Shown here: piece after piece, positions 25,239-34,961 of the stretch
How positions within the stretch are numbered: position 1 is the stretch's first letter
Layout: every line of letters starts with the position of its first letter
NCBI GenBank assembly: GCA_964630925.1
Contig: CAZVZK010000017.1
Location: 1-64,000 of the forward strand
Direction: 5' to 3'
Source of the DNA: RGDT01 sp964630925
GTDB lineage: Bacteria; Planctomycetota; Planctomycetia; Gemmatales; Gemmataceae
Length of the DNA: 64,000 nt
Made by a program: the position numbers and the translations under genes
The notes under the pieces: model-generated
Databases searched by the model: none
What the model was told of the DNA's origin: nothing
What the model saw: only the letters and a program-made list of their open reading frames with translations

Positions 25239-27590
25239 GTGTCCGAAACCGTCCCGACCACCCTCTCCGCCGAAGACATCGACAAGCCGGCCTGCTTCTT
25301 CCTCGGCCGGGAGTACGACCTCGACAAGAAGGCCGTCCTCCCCGACAGGCCCGTCATGTATGACGCCAAGAACCTGTGCACGCACGGCGTCGTCGTCGGC
25401 ATGACCGGGTCGGGCAAGACGGGCCTGTCCATCTCCCTGCTCGAGGAGGCGGCCATCGACGGCATCCCGGCCGTCATCATCGACCCCAAGGGCGACCTCA
25501 CCAACCTGCTGTTGCAGTTCCCGGACCTCGACCCGAAGGACTTCCTCAAGTGGCTCAACCCCGAGGAGGCCCGCCAGAAGAACCTGACGAACGAGCAGTA
25601 CGCCGAGCAGCTCGCGGAGCGCTGGCGCAAGGGGCTGATCGAGAGCGGCCAGGAGCCGGGACGCATCCGCGAGCTGGCCCACACCGACTTCCGCATCTAC
25701 ACCCCCGGCAGCGAGGCGGGCCTGCCGCTGTCGATCCTCCGCAACTTCTCGGCGCCCAGGGGGCTGACGCTGGAGGACAAGACCCACAAGGTCAACGCCA
25801 CCGTGACGGCCCTGCTCGGCCTGGGCGGCATCACCGGCGACCCCATCCAGTCGCGCGAGCATGTTCTGTTGGCGCAGATCATCCTCGACGCCTGGGAGAA
25901 GGGCCGCGACCTCGACCTGCCGGCGATCATCCGCGAGATCCCCAAGCCGGCGATCACGACCGTGGGCGCGTACAACCTCGAGACGTTCTTCCCGGCCAAG
26001 GACCGCGTCAAGTTCGCGTCGCAGCTCAACAACATGGTGGCGTCGCCGATGTTCGCCATCTGGTCGCGCGGCGAGACGCTCGACCTGGGCGTCATGATGA
26101 CGCGCAACGGCAGGCCGCAGCACAACATCTTCTACCTCGCCCACCTCGACGACAGCCAGCGCATGTTCTTCGTGACGCTCCTCCTGGAGGAGATGCTCGC
26201 GTGGACGCGGCGGCAGACGGGGACGACGACGCTGCGGGCGATGCTGTACTTCGACGAGGTATTCGGCTACCTGCCGCCGCACCCGGCCAACCCGCCGAGC
26301 AAGCAGCCCATGCTGACGCTGCTCAAGCAGGCGCGGGCGTTCGGCGTCGGCATCTTGCTGGCGACGCAGAACCCGGTGGACCTCGATTACAAGGCGCTGT
26401 CGAACGCCGGGACGTGGTTCGTCGGCAAGCTGCAGACCGAGCGCGACAAGGCGCGGCTCCTGGACGGCCTGGAGAGCGTGGCGGCGGAGTACGGGACGCT
26501 GACGGACCGCGGATATCTGGAGAAGGTCATCGCGTCGCTGGGGAACCGGGTGTTCCTCCTGCACAACATCAACGAGGGGAAGCCACGGCTGTTCCAGACG
26601 CGATTCGCGCTGACGTACCTGCGCGGGCCGATGTCGCGCGACGAGATCAAGCGCCTCACGGACCCGATCAAGGCACGCGACCAGGCCGACGGGGCGGCGG
26701 TGGCCCTGTGCAACCACTGCAAGGCCGAGGTGCCGCCCGGCGTGGGCCGCAAGTGCCCGTCGTGCGGCAAGGACCCGCGTTCGAAGCCGGACACGCTGGC
26801 CGCCCCGGAGGCGAAGCTGGTCGTCGGCGGGCAGGCGGCGGCCGCGGCGGCAGTCGTCGCGCCGCCCGTCGGCAAGCCGCCGGTGCTGCCGTCGGACGTG
26901 ACGCAGTTCTACGTCCCGGTGACGGGCGGGGCGAAGCCGGGGCACGTGCTGGAGTACCAGCCGTGGCTGCTGGGGTTCGCGGAGGTGGTGTACCAGTACG
27001 ACAAGCGCAGCGGGGCGGAGCATCGGGAGCCGGTGCGGCTGCTGGCGCGTGCCCCGTCGGGCGGGGCGCCGGCGGACTGGGAGAAGGCGTACCCGCTGCC
27101 CATCGACCCCGTGGCGGCGTTTGAGGCGAACGCGCGGTGGGCGGCGGTGCCGGACACCATCGACACGGGCCGGAAGCTGAAGGCGTTGGAGAAGGTGTTC
27201 GCGGAGCACCTGGCCGGGGCGAGGAAGCTGGTGCTGTGGGAGAACCGCGACCTGGAGCTGATCAGCAGGCCGGGCGAGACACGCGACGCGTTCGTGGCGC
27301 GGTGCCGGGCGGAGGCGGTGCGCCAGCGCGACGAGGCGATCCACCTGGAGGAGGTGAAGTTCGCGCCCAAGATGGAGGCGGCCAAGGCATCGGCCGGCAA
27401 GGGCCGCGAGGACAAGATCGCCCGGATGGAGGGCGATCTGCAGGCGAAGAAGGACGAGCTGACGGAGAAGTACCGGCGGATGGGTGAGCTGGCCGTCGAG
27501 GTGCAATTGAAGCCGAAGAAGGCGGACATCCGGGTGACGCACTTCGGCCTGGCGTGGGCGCCGTTCTGGAGGCAGGAGGTGGCGCGGTAA
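25239..27590 (+). CDS. HerA/VirD4-superfamily ATPase with internal zinc ribbon
   Basis: 783 residues from GTG 25239, supported by CGGAGG about eight bases upstream and a CATAAT -10-like box. The P-loop is GMTGSGKT (54-61), followed by the conserved VIIDPKGDL. Walker B is MLYFDEVFG (about 338-346), and sensor-like LLATQNPVDLD comes after it, as in the HerA-FtsK ATPases. After the motor (to about residue 480) there is a zinc ribbon (CNHC / CPSC, about 491-507), an Ala-rich linker and a charged coiled-coil-like C-terminus. Related proteins move DNA or protein through rings. No NurA nuclease or secretion genes are adjacent, so the partner is unknown. Confidence 0.8.
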   Translation: MSETVPTTLSAEDIDKPACFFLGREYDLDKKAVLPDRPVMYDAKNLCTHGVVVGMTGSGKTGLSISLLEEAAIDGIPAVIIDPKGDLTNLLLQFPDLDPKDFLKWLNPEEARQKNLTNEQYAEQLAERWRKGLIESGQEPGRIRELAHTDFRIYTPGSEAGLPLSILRNFSAPRGLTLEDKTHKVNATVTALLGLGGITGDPIQSREHVLLAQIILDAWEKGRDLDLPAIIREIPKPAITTVGAYNLETFFPAKDRVKFASQLNNMVASPMFAIWSRGETLDLGVMMTRNGRPQHNIFYLAHLDDSQRMFFVTLLLEEMLAWTRRQTGTTTLRAMLYFDEVFGYLPPHPANPPSKQPMLTLLKQARAFGVGILLATQNPVDLDYKALSNAGTWFVGKLQTERDKARLLDGLESVAAEYGTLTDRGYLEKVIASLGNRVFLLHNINEGKPRLFQTRFALTYLRGPMSRDEIKRLTDPIKARDQADGAAVALCNHCKAEVPPGVGRKCPSCGKDPRSKPDTLAAPEAKLVVGGQAAAAAAVVAPPVGKPPVLPSDVTQFYVPVTGGAKPGHVLEYQPWLLGFAEVVYQYDKRSGAEHREPVRLLARAPSGGAPADWEKAYPLPIDPVAAFEANARWAAVPDTIDTGRKLKALEKVFAEHLAGARKLVLWENRDLELISRPGETRDAFVARCRAEAVRQRDEAIHLEEVKFAPKMEAAKASAGKGREDKIARMEGDLQAKKDELTEKYRRMGELAVEVQLKPKKADIRVTHFGLAWAPFWRQEVAR

Positions 27591-28220
27591 TGGCCGCGTG
27601 GTTCGGAGGGAGGGGGTGGGCCCAACGCCGGTGATCCCGCTCGCCGCGATCCTCGCCTGCCTCGGGGCGGCATGCCGGACGTTCTGGTGTGGTAGGACGG
27701 GCGGCATTTCTCCCTACGCGGCGGGCAGTGGGGGCGTGTGCCTTCCGTCGGAGGGATCCGCAGCGTCTACTCCGCTTTGTTGGCCCTCGTGTTCGGCACG
27801 CCTGCCGGCCTGACAGGCATCGCCGCGTCGCAGCCCCTCTTCCCGCCGGGCGGCGTCCGAGGATCTCGAGACGCCGGCCTGGGAGGCGGGGAAGTCCATT
27901 GGCTGGGAAGACATGGACGATTACGACGCCTTGCCGGAGAAGCCAGGAGGAGGGGGCAGGTGGTGTTGGTGTTCTTCCCACACCCGGCATTCGTGGGAAG
28001 AAGCGGCCCACGGCGTGATCCGGTCCGACTCATACGACGGCGTCATCCCCGTCTCATCCACCCGACCTGCCGGGCGTTCGACGAGGCGTGCAGGCGGGGT
28101 TTCGGCGGCCGAGGCCATGCGGCGCGGGGGAGGGCGGGCGGCCCCGGCGGCTCCCTGGCTGGAGGTGTGTGTCAGCCAGAGGCAGCCGGGCGCCCGGCCC
28201 TCCCGCACGCCGGCGGGCGG
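27591..28220. other. 630-base gap, degenerate
   Basis: No credible gene. One short plus-strand stretch (about 27859-27945) reads DLETPAWEAGKSIGWEDMDD with good third-position bias, but it has no start and soon loses coding character. It may be a relic of a small antitoxin-like or Asp/Trp-rich protein. The rest holds nothing I can identify. Confidence 0.3.
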
Positions 28221-29069
28221 TCAGCCGTCGAGGCCGGCGAGGAACGACCGCGCCTCCGCCGCGATCCGGTCGGGGTGCGTCACGCCGGCCAGGTGGCCGG
28301 CCCCGCCCAGCGTCAAGGCGCGGGCGTCGGGCAATTCGTCCGCCAGGGCCGCCAGCCCACGCTGGCTCACGAGGATGTCCTTCGACCCGGCCAGGAGGAG
28401 GGTCGGCACGCGCACGCCGCCCAGCCGGCCGCGGAAGTCCGCCTGCTCGACGAGGCGGAAGCGGTGGGCCATCACCGCCTGGTCGGTGGACCAGCACGTC
28501 CGGACCACGAAGTCGGCCAGAGGCCCCGCCTCCTGCTTGCCCCCGAAGAAGAGGTTGAAGAACTGGTTGAAGAAGGGACTGTCCGCCGGGAGCTGGTAGC
28601 GCGACAGGACCATCCCGGCGAGGCGCTGTAGCAGCCCCGTCTCCAGGCGCGGGCCGACCCCTTGCAGGAGCAGGGCGCCCAGCCGCCACGGCCGGCGTCG
28701 GGCCAGCTCCAGGGCGACCACGCCGCCGAACGACGCGCCCAGGACCGCCGGCTGCTCCAGGCCGAGCCACGACAGCATCTCATCGAGGTCGTCGGCCAGG
28801 TCGCCCAGGCCGAAGCGTCGGCGCATGGCGAAGGCGTCGTCCTCGCCGCGGAGCTGGACGCAGATCACCTGATGGTGCCGCGCCAGGACACGCGCCAGGG
28901 GGCCGAGGAGGTCCATGCCCCCCGCAAGGCCCGGTAACAGGACGACGGGGCGGCCACGCCCCCACACGCGGAACCGTGCGGAGTAATGGCTCAGATGCGC
29001 CCAGCCGTCCTCGAACGGCGCGGCCACGGACGGCCCGCCGAAGGTCAACCACTCCCCTGCCGCCTTCAC
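28221..29069 (-). CDS. alpha/beta hydrolase
   Basis: 282 residues from GTG 29069, preferred because AGGAGAGG precedes it; an in-frame ATG at 29093 lacks a ribosome binding site but would add 8 residues. Fold landmarks: strand and oxyanion region VVLLPGLAGG, nucleophile elbow GASFGG (Ser113), catalytic Asp in AGSKDILV, and catalytic His in GAGHLAG near the C-terminus, giving a complete Ser-Asp-His triad. The cap region (about 140-195) is rich in Phe and Asn (FFNQFFNLFFGG). There is no signal peptide. Substrate unknown; esterases and C-C hydrolases share this pattern. It is monocistronic and divergent from the sigma-54 regulator. Confidence 0.87.
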   Translation of the reverse strand: MKAAGEWLTFGGPSVAAPFEDGWAHLSHYSARFRVWGRGRPVVLLPGLAGGMDLLGPLARVLARHHQVICVQLRGEDDAFAMRRRFGLGDLADDLDEMLSWLGLEQPAVLGASFGGVVALELARRRPWRLGALLLQGVGPRLETGLLQRLAGMVLSRYQLPADSPFFNQFFNLFFGGKQEAGPLADFVVRTCWSTDQAVMAHRFRLVEQADFRGRLGGVRVPTLLLAGSKDILVSQRGLAALADELPDARALTLGGAGHLAGVTHPDRIAAEARSFLAGLDG

Positions 29070-29483
29070 TTCGCCTCTCCTCTGCCCGTCCATCCTGATG
29101 CCGTGCCTGAGATGGAGGCTGCGACAGACGCATCTCCCATGCCACGCGGCCGCCGGGTGCGCGCGATCCCCGACCCGTGCGGATTCCCTCGCGAATCCGC
29201 AGGTGACGAAAGCGCCGACGGGGCGCCGAAATCTCGGCGCTCGCCGATCTCGGCGCTGTTCGGCGCTGAATGACGAACCCTCGTTAGTGATTGGGGGGTA
29301 TGGAGAAGGTGGGTCATCTGATGGCGGGAAGGCGTGCGGGCTGGGGGGGAGGGGTGGTTGACGGGCAGGCCCGATCAGGTACAGTGAGTGGAGGGGCGTG
29401 GCAGAAGGAGGGCAAGAGGGTGAGGGCAAGAAGCCCGCGCCCGAGGCGCCGAGAGTTCGTCACCGGTATTCGGCGGAGAAGCG
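29070..29483. other. 414-base divergent intergenic region
   Basis: It lies between the hydrolase (minus) and the sigma-54 regulator (plus). Around 29210-29270 there are clustered ATCTCGGCGCT direct repeats and GGCGCC/CGGCGC inverted elements that could form a hairpin. A GGTACAGTG box (about 29378-29386) resembles the -10 elements seen before other genes here. No gene is seen. Confidence 0.35.
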
Positions 29484-32400
29484 ATGGCAGACCAGCAGGG
29501 TGGTTGGCTGGGTGCGGCCTTCGGCTGGCCGACCCAGCTCATGTCGGCGCTCGCGCGAAACGCGGACGCCCGCTGGCGGGCCGTCATCGTGGCGGCCGCC
29601 GTGCTGGCGTGCGGCTACGCCCTCGCGGTCATGGGCTACGTGGTGGGGACGCCGGAGATCGGCGTCCGATGCGCGTTCACCCGCGTCGTGAATCACTTCT
29701 ACCCGGAGTACCTCGCGCCCGGCGAGAAGGGGAGGTTGGCCGAGGGAGACGTGATCCTCGCGGTGGGCGGGCAGGAGGTCACGTCCTGGGGCCGGCTGTT
29801 GCGGCGGCTGGCGGCGTTGCCCGCGATGGAGGCGGCGGACGGGGCCGGCCTGTCGGCGGCGGACGTGCTGGCGGGCAAGGCGGGGTCAGCCGGCGTGGTG
29901 GACGCGGAGGGCCGACGGTTCGTCCGCGTGGAATACGAGCGGAAGGGGGAGCGTGGGGCGGTGTGGTGCGTGCTGGGGCCGGCGCTCCTGGAGACCATCA
30001 TCCCCTCGGTGCTGTGGTTCGTTCTGAAGATCGGCCTGCTGGTGTTCGGGGCCGTGGTGTTCTGGAAGCGGCCCGACGACGTGCCGGCGGCGCGGTTCTT
30101 CCTCCTGTGCTTCGTCTCCTACGGGGCGTTCCTGGGTGGGTATCACTGGGCGCGGATCGCGTCGCAGCCTTCGCTCCTGCTCGTGTTCATCGTCTGCGCC
30201 CTGCTGCTGCCGGCGGTCACGCTGCACTTCTACCTCGTGTTCCCGCGGCCGAAGCCCTTCCCGGAGCGTTGGTGGGGCGTGGTGCTGTGCGTCCTCTACG
30301 GGCTGTCGCTGGCGTTCCTGGGGGTGGTGCTTTACGACTACTGGAAGGCGCGGCTGGACGCCGCGTCCGACATCAGCCCCGAGCTGGCGCAGGCGCGTCT
30401 GCTGGAGATGCTCGGCAGGATCTACGTGTTCTTCGGCGTGGCGGCGCTGTTCTACCTGGGGAGTGTGGCGGCGCTGGTCCATAGTTACCGTACGGCGGCG
30501 GGGCCGGTTGAGCGCGACCAGGTGAAGGCGATCCTCTTCGGGTCGGCGGCGGCCACGGTGCCCATCGGCTACTCGCTCTACCTGGCGGTCTGGGAGCCGG
30601 CGAAGTTCGGCGGCGGGGCGGCGACGTGGCCGATGTTCACCGCGTCGGCGTTCGTGTCGCTGGCATACATCGTGAGCATCACACGCTACCGCCTGATGCG
30701 GTTGGACCAGCTCCTCAGCTCGGGCGCCGGCTACTTCCTCGTCAGCACCCTGGCGGGCGGCCTGTACTACGCGGTGGTGTTCCTCGGCCTGTTCGCCGTC
30801 GGCCGGAGTGCCGAGGGCCCGTCGCTCCTCCAGGGCGTGCTGGTGGCGTCCACGGCCCTGCTCGTGATGATCGGGCTCGACCTGCTGCGCGGGCGGGTGA
30901 TGCGCCATCTGGACCGGCACTTCCGCCGCGAGAAGTCGCAGCTCGACCTGACCATGCAGCGGATGACCGAGGCCGTCGAGCAGCTCGTCGATCCGCCGGC
31001 GCTGGCGCGGCGGTTCCTGCACTCGTCGGCGGAATTGCTGGCGGCGGGCGGGGGGGCGGTGTACCTGCGGCAGGGCGAGCCGGCGGTGTACCGCCTCGCG
31101 GACTCGCTGGGGGCGGCGCCTCCGTTGACGGAGCTGGCGTTCGGGTGCCCGCTGGTGGAGGCGGTGCGGGCGCGGGGGACGTTCGCGGTCAGCGAGCCGC
31201 CGGGGCCGGCGCTGCGTCAGCTCGGCTTCCTGGGCGGGGCCATGGCGCAGGGGCTCCTGCACGAGGGGCAGCTCCTGGGGCTCCTGGTGCTGGGGCCGCG
31301 TGAGGTCGGGCCGTACACGGAGGAGGACGTGTCGCTGCTGGCGGCGTTCGCCCAGGTGACGGCCCTGGCCCTGGTCAGCGCCGAGGGCCACCAGACCATC
31401 GAGGCGCTGAACCAGGAGCTGAAGGCCAAGGTGGAGAAGATCGCCGAGCAGCAGAGACGCATCCTGGCGTTGCAGAGCCAGCTGACGAAGCGCGAGGCGA
31501 GGCCTGCGGAGGGGCCGGCGGCGGCCGAGGAGGCGCCCGCGTCGGGGATGATCGGCAGCGGCGCGGCGATGGCGACGATGCAGGCGCTGGCGCGGCGTGT
31601 GGCCGGGAGCGGGTCGGCTGTGTTGCTCCGCGGGGAGAGCGGGACGGGCAAGGAGGTGATGGCGCGGCTCCTGCACGAGGCCAGCCCCCGTGCGGGGAAG
31701 GCGTTCGTGAAGGTGCATTGCGCCGCCCTGTCGCCGACGCTGCTGGAGTCGGAGCTGTTCGGGCACGTGAAGGGGGCGTTCACCGGGGCGATCCGCGACA
31801 AGCTGGGGCGGTTCGAGGCGGCCGACGGGGGGACGCTGTTCCTCGACGAGATCGGCGACATCAGCCTCGACGTGCAGACGAAGCTCCTGCGCGTGCTGGA
31901 GGAGATGAGCTTCGAGCGTGTGGGCAGCATCGAGCCGGTGGAGGTCGACGTGCGGATCATCGCGGCGACGCACCGCGACCTGGAGGCGATGATCCGCGAG
32001 GGCCGCTTCCGCGAGGACCTGTACTTCCGCCTGAACGTCATCAGCCTGCGTCTGCCGCCGTTGAGGGAGAGACGCGAAGACATCCCCGAGCTGGCGGCGC
32101 ACTTCCTGGCGCTGTACGGCGGGAAGATGGGCAAGAAGGACCTCGGCATCGACGACGACGCCCTGGCGGCGCTCAAGGGGCACGCGTGGCCGGGGAACAT
32201 CCGGCAGTTGGAGAACGTGATCGAGGGGGCGGCGGTGGTGTGCGTCGGCTCCGTGGTGACGCTGGCGGATCTGCCGGAGGAGCTGCGTCCGCCGGCGGAG
32301 GCGTGGGAGGAGGAGGGGCTGCCGGAGGTGGCGGCGAGCATCCGCGCGGAGCGCGAGGGGCGCGACCGGCGCGAGAAGGAGAAGCTGGTGCGGGCCCTGG

Positions 32401-32495
32401 CGGCGGCGGGCGGCAACAAGGCGGAGGCGGCGCGGGCGCTGGGGTGGGCGCGGAGCACGCTGGTGAGTCGGCTGAAGAAGTACGGGCTGAGCTGA
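29484..32495 (+). CDS. membrane-bound sigma-54-dependent transcriptional activator
   Basis: 1003 residues. An N-terminal helix (about 32-52) is followed by an extracytoplasmic PDZ-like segment (LAEGDVILAVGGQEVTSW, about 85-105). Some seven further transmembrane helices lie between about 170 and 470, then a GAF-like domain (about 480-640) and a coiled coil. The AAA+ domain has GESGTGKE (Walker A, about 717), the sigma-54 contact loop GAFTGA, GGTLFLDEIGD (Walker B) and an R-finger region. A Fis-type helix-turn-helix closes the protein (about 965-1003, NKAEAARALGWARSTLVSRL). It should open sigma-54 promoters in response to a membrane or periplasmic signal sensed by its own N-terminus, with no separate histidine kinase. 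Known NtrC-type activators are usually soluble. Its targets are unknown. Confidence 0.88.
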   Translation: MADQQGGWLGAAFGWPTQLMSALARNADARWRAVIVAAAVLACGYALAVMGYVVGTPEIGVRCAFTRVVNHFYPEYLAPGEKGRLAEGDVILAVGGQEVTSWGRLLRRLAALPAMEAADGAGLSAADVLAGKAGSAGVVDAEGRRFVRVEYERKGERGAVWCVLGPALLETIIPSVLWFVLKIGLLVFGAVVFWKRPDDVPAARFFLLCFVSYGAFLGGYHWARIASQPSLLLVFIVCALLLPAVTLHFYLVFPRPKPFPERWWGVVLCVLYGLSLAFLGVVLYDYWKARLDAASDISPELAQARLLEMLGRIYVFFGVAALFYLGSVAALVHSYRTAAGPVERDQVKAILFGSAAATVPIGYSLYLAVWEPAKFGGGAATWPMFTASAFVSLAYIVSITRYRLMRLDQLLSSGAGYFLVSTLAGGLYYAVVFLGLFAVGRSAEGPSLLQGVLVASTALLVMIGLDLLRGRVMRHLDRHFRREKSQLDLTMQRMTEAVEQLVDPPALARRFLHSSAELLAAGGGAVYLRQGEPAVYRLADSLGAAPPLTELAFGCPLVEAVRARGTFAVSEPPGPALRQLGFLGGAMAQGLLHEGQLLGLLVLGPREVGPYTEEDVSLLAAFAQVTALALVSAEGHQTIEALNQELKAKVEKIAEQQRRILALQSQLTKREARPAEGPAAAEEAPASGMIGSGAAMATMQALARRVAGSGSAVLLRGESGTGKEVMARLLHEASPRAGKAFVKVHCAALSPTLLESELFGHVKGAFTGAIRDKLGRFEAADGGTLFLDEIGDISLDVQTKLLRVLEEMSFERVGSIEPVEVDVRIIAATHRDLEAMIREGRFREDLYFRLNVISLRLPPLRERREDIPELAAHFLALYGGKMGKKDLGIDDDALAALKGHAWPGNIRQLENVIEGAAVVCVGSVVTLADLPEELRPPAEAWEEEGLPEVAASIRAEREGRDRREKEKLVRALAAAGGNKAEAARALGWARSTLVSRLKKYGLS

Positions 32496-32705
32496 CGCAC
32501 GGACGTACTCCAACGGGCGCTGCTCGAGGACATCGTCGCCGATGTGGACGAAGACACGCCGCGCCTGGTGTACGCCGATCTGCTGGATGGGCGAGGGCAG
32601 CAGGACGGGGCGAGGGAGGGCCGGGTTGCCGAAGTCGCGCAGGTCTGGCTGACGAAGTCGAGGGCGGGGCGTCCGCCTGCCAGCAGGTCCGCGGCACCGC
32701 GATGA
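32496..32705 (+). pseudogene. TIGR02996 domain fragment
   Basis: Directly after the regulator's stop, and in the same frame, the sequence reads LQRALLEDIVADVDEDTP then RLVYADLLDGRGQQ, a clear match to the planctomycete TIGR02996 repeat-companion motif (ALLAAILADPDDDAPRLVYA type). There is no start codon or ribosome binding site, and the frame stops at TGA 32703-32705. It is a decayed N-terminal fragment of a lost gene. Confidence 0.6.
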
Positions 32706-32767
32706 TCACGCCCCGCGCCCCGCTCCGGCTCCCTCCCACACCTTCCGGCTCACCACCGCTGGCCTGA

Positions 32768-32825
32768 GGCGCCCGCCGCCCGCAACACGATCTGGGTGCC
32801 GTCCGTGATGGAGCGCATCTCCTGA
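32768..32825 (+). pseudogene. possible gene 3' remnant (PSVMERIS tail), copy 1
   Basis: About 19 codons with good third-position bias read APAARNTIWVPSVMERIS and stop at TGA 32823-32825. A similar tail (SVIDRIS, TGA 35352-35354) lies on the other side of the kinase gene. Matching bases are confined to about 24 positions, so this is only suggestive. Confidence 0.3.
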
Positions 32826-32846
32826 ATGCAGACCGCTGCGGAGCTG

Positions 32847-34961
32847 TCACCCCTTGATGTGTTCGAGCCCGATACAGATGATGCTATCCGGGTACTCCCT
32901 GCTCATGTCGGTGATCTCATCGAGGAGACGGCCGGCTTGCACCATTTTGGGGTGCAGGTCCGCCAGCCCCGACACGCGGGCCAGGCACGCGGGGACCAGC
33001 GGGACGGCGTAGAGCGTGCCCTCGAACCGACCCGAGGGCACGCCGCCAACGAACTCCTGCACCTTGCTGACGAAGCCCGCACGCCGGGCATCGAACTCCG
33101 CCTTCTCGTCCCCATAGAAGAAGGGGACGCTCGTCACCAGCGTGAGCCGCTTCGTGCCGGACAGCAGCCGGGGGAAGTTGGCGCTGGGGCGCAAGCGGAT
33201 GCCATCCTCCCAGATGCCGAACTTCTTCGGGTTGAGGACGACGATCACCCATTGGGCCTTGCGGATCATCGCCGCCTTGATCGGGCCCTCCTCCCCGGTG
33301 TGGGTGACCAGCTGGAGGGGCCACAGCGCATTTTGGCGCTGCTTCTTCTTCCGGAGGGCGTTGATGCCGATCACCGTGGCGGACAGCTCGGCGCCGCGGG
33401 AGATGGCGGTGGCCACGTTCTCCGTGATCGCGTTGGTCCGGCGCTCGATCTTCCCCCCGTAGGCGAACCAGGCGGTCAGCAAGGGGAGGTTCTTCGTCTC
33501 GCTCAGCGCGATCAGGTTGTTGGAGTGGATCTCATCGCCGCGGGTGTGCCCGCAGAGCTCATGGAAGTACAGCGCCCGGAGCACCCAGAGCGTGGTGGAC
33601 CCGGCGTCCACGCTCACCGTCCTGTTCGCCCCGCCCGCGAGGAGGAATGTCGTGAGGTGGCCCATCGCCAGCTTCTCCACCCACTCCTCGCCGTTCCGCG
33701 TGGAGAAGGTGCGTGCCTCACCCCGCGCCAGGTGAGGCAGCCTGAACCCGTCCGCCTCCATCCGCAGCAGCCCGTACTGCACCAGGCGGTACAGGTCCAG
33801 CCACTTGCCCCCGGCAACCTTGCTCCCGTAGGGGATGGCCCCACGCTTACTCAGGCCCTCCGTCATGCCGTCCAGGAGCAGGTCGTGGAGCGACCCCAGC
33901 GCCTCCGCCAGCGGGGGCTCGCCCCCCGGCGAACGGAGCCAGGCCTGGATCGCCTCGTGCATCGACTCCGCGTTCGCGTATCGGCCCTCCGGGCTGTCCG
34001 CCATCGCCGCCGCCACCACCCGGGCGATGCCCGGATCCAGCGTCGTGTTGATCCCATCCACGGCAACGCCCCCGTCGCGCTTGACCATGAAGTCGTGGCC
34101 CGAGCGGACGTCCACACCCGAGTTGGGCGGGAGCAGACAGAGGATGTGGTGCAGTGTCGCACCCAGGGCGTAGATGTCGCTCCTCGCGTCGAGCACCTCA
34201 TTCCGGTACTGCTCCGGCGAGCAGTACTGGTGCGACTTGGCCCGGCTCAGCCCGTTCGTCGCCTGCCCCTTGGGGGAGAGGTTGCGGGCCAGCCCGCAGT
34301 CGAGGAGGTACAGCCGCCCTTGCTCGTCCGCGCGGATGTTCCGCGGGGTGATGTCGAGGTGGACGATGCCCCGCTTGTGCAGCTCCCCCGCCGTCCGAAC
34401 CACCCCGGCGAACGCCCTCACCAGCTCCACCATCTCCCTCCGGTACGCCGCGTGATCGATGTCCTTATCCGCCGTCGCCCACTCCGCCTGGCCCTCGGAC
34501 AGCCGCCGGCGCAGGGCCTCGTCGCCGCACCTGCAATGCTCTTTCAGCAGGTCGCGCAGCCGGTCCTGAAGGCTCGGGCCGCCGAGATGCTGCATCACCA
34601 GGGCCCACCCGTAGGCGTCCCCGGCCAGGCCGGCCGCGCACGGGAAGAAGTCGTGGACACGCGGCACGTCGAGCGTCTCCGGCAGCCGTGCGTGCAGCGT
34701 GGCCTCCTTGCGTGCCATCTCCTCCAGCAGCGCGGGCGAGTGGCCCTCGACCTTCCTCTTGAACAGCTTCACCGCGACGAGGCGGCCGAGGGGGATGTGC
34801 TGGGCCGACCACACCTGCGCGAAGCCCCCCTCCCCGAGCAGATCCCTCAACTGATAGCCGTTGATTTCGAGGCCGGCGGCCTCGCTGGCGTTGAGGCCGC
34901 TTATGGCCGGACTTGGCGCGGTGGGGGCCACGGCCGGGACATCCGGGATGTGCAGTTCCAT
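32847..34961 (-). CDS. protein kinase fused to DeoR-like sensor (ISOCOT-fold) domain
   Basis: 704 residues from ATG 34961. The kinase domain spans about 35-345: GEGGFA (43-48), K65, a HLDITPRN catalytic loop (H201, D203, N208) instead of HRD-KxxN, DCG (221-223) instead of DFG, and YCSPEQ. Catalytic Asp residues are kept, so activity is plausible. Residues about 385-420 look like a winged-helix end (YGLLRMEADGFR). Residues about 446-690 resemble the effector-binding domain of DeoR/GlpR regulators: TVSVDAGSTTLWV, then a IHSNNL strand, and AMIRKAQWVIVVLNPKKFG near the end, where DeoR proteins have a similar block. In DeoR proteins this fold binds phosphosugars. It therefore looks like a kinase gated by a small ligand. 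The gene is on the opposite strand to its neighbours and lies between two possible gene-tail remnants. Confidence 0.75.
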   Translation of the reverse strand: MELHIPDVPAVAPTAPSPAISGLNASEAAGLEINGYQLRDLLGEGGFAQVWSAQHIPLGRLVAVKLFKRKVEGHSPALLEEMARKEATLHARLPETLDVPRVHDFFPCAAGLAGDAYGWALVMQHLGGPSLQDRLRDLLKEHCRCGDEALRRRLSEGQAEWATADKDIDHAAYRREMVELVRAFAGVVRTAGELHKRGIVHLDITPRNIRADEQGRLYLLDCGLARNLSPKGQATNGLSRAKSHQYCSPEQYRNEVLDARSDIYALGATLHHILCLLPPNSGVDVRSGHDFMVKRDGGVAVDGINTTLDPGIARVVAAAMADSPEGRYANAESMHEAIQAWLRSPGGEPPLAEALGSLHDLLLDGMTEGLSKRGAIPYGSKVAGGKWLDLYRLVQYGLLRMEADGFRLPHLARGEARTFSTRNGEEWVEKLAMGHLTTFLLAGGANRTVSVDAGSTTLWVLRALYFHELCGHTRGDEIHSNNLIALSETKNLPLLTAWFAYGGKIERRTNAITENVATAISRGAELSATVIGINALRKKKQRQNALWPLQLVTHTGEEGPIKAAMIRKAQWVIVVLNPKKFGIWEDGIRLRPSANFPRLLSGTKRLTLVTSVPFFYGDEKAEFDARRAGFVSKVQEFVGGVPSGRFEGTLYAVPLVPACLARVSGLADLHPKMVQAGRLLDEITDMSREYPDSIICIGLEHIKG

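Noticed and set aside
27598..27813. 71-codon open frame after the HerA-like gene
   Set aside because: No coding bias and no recognisable motif; the region appears degenerate.
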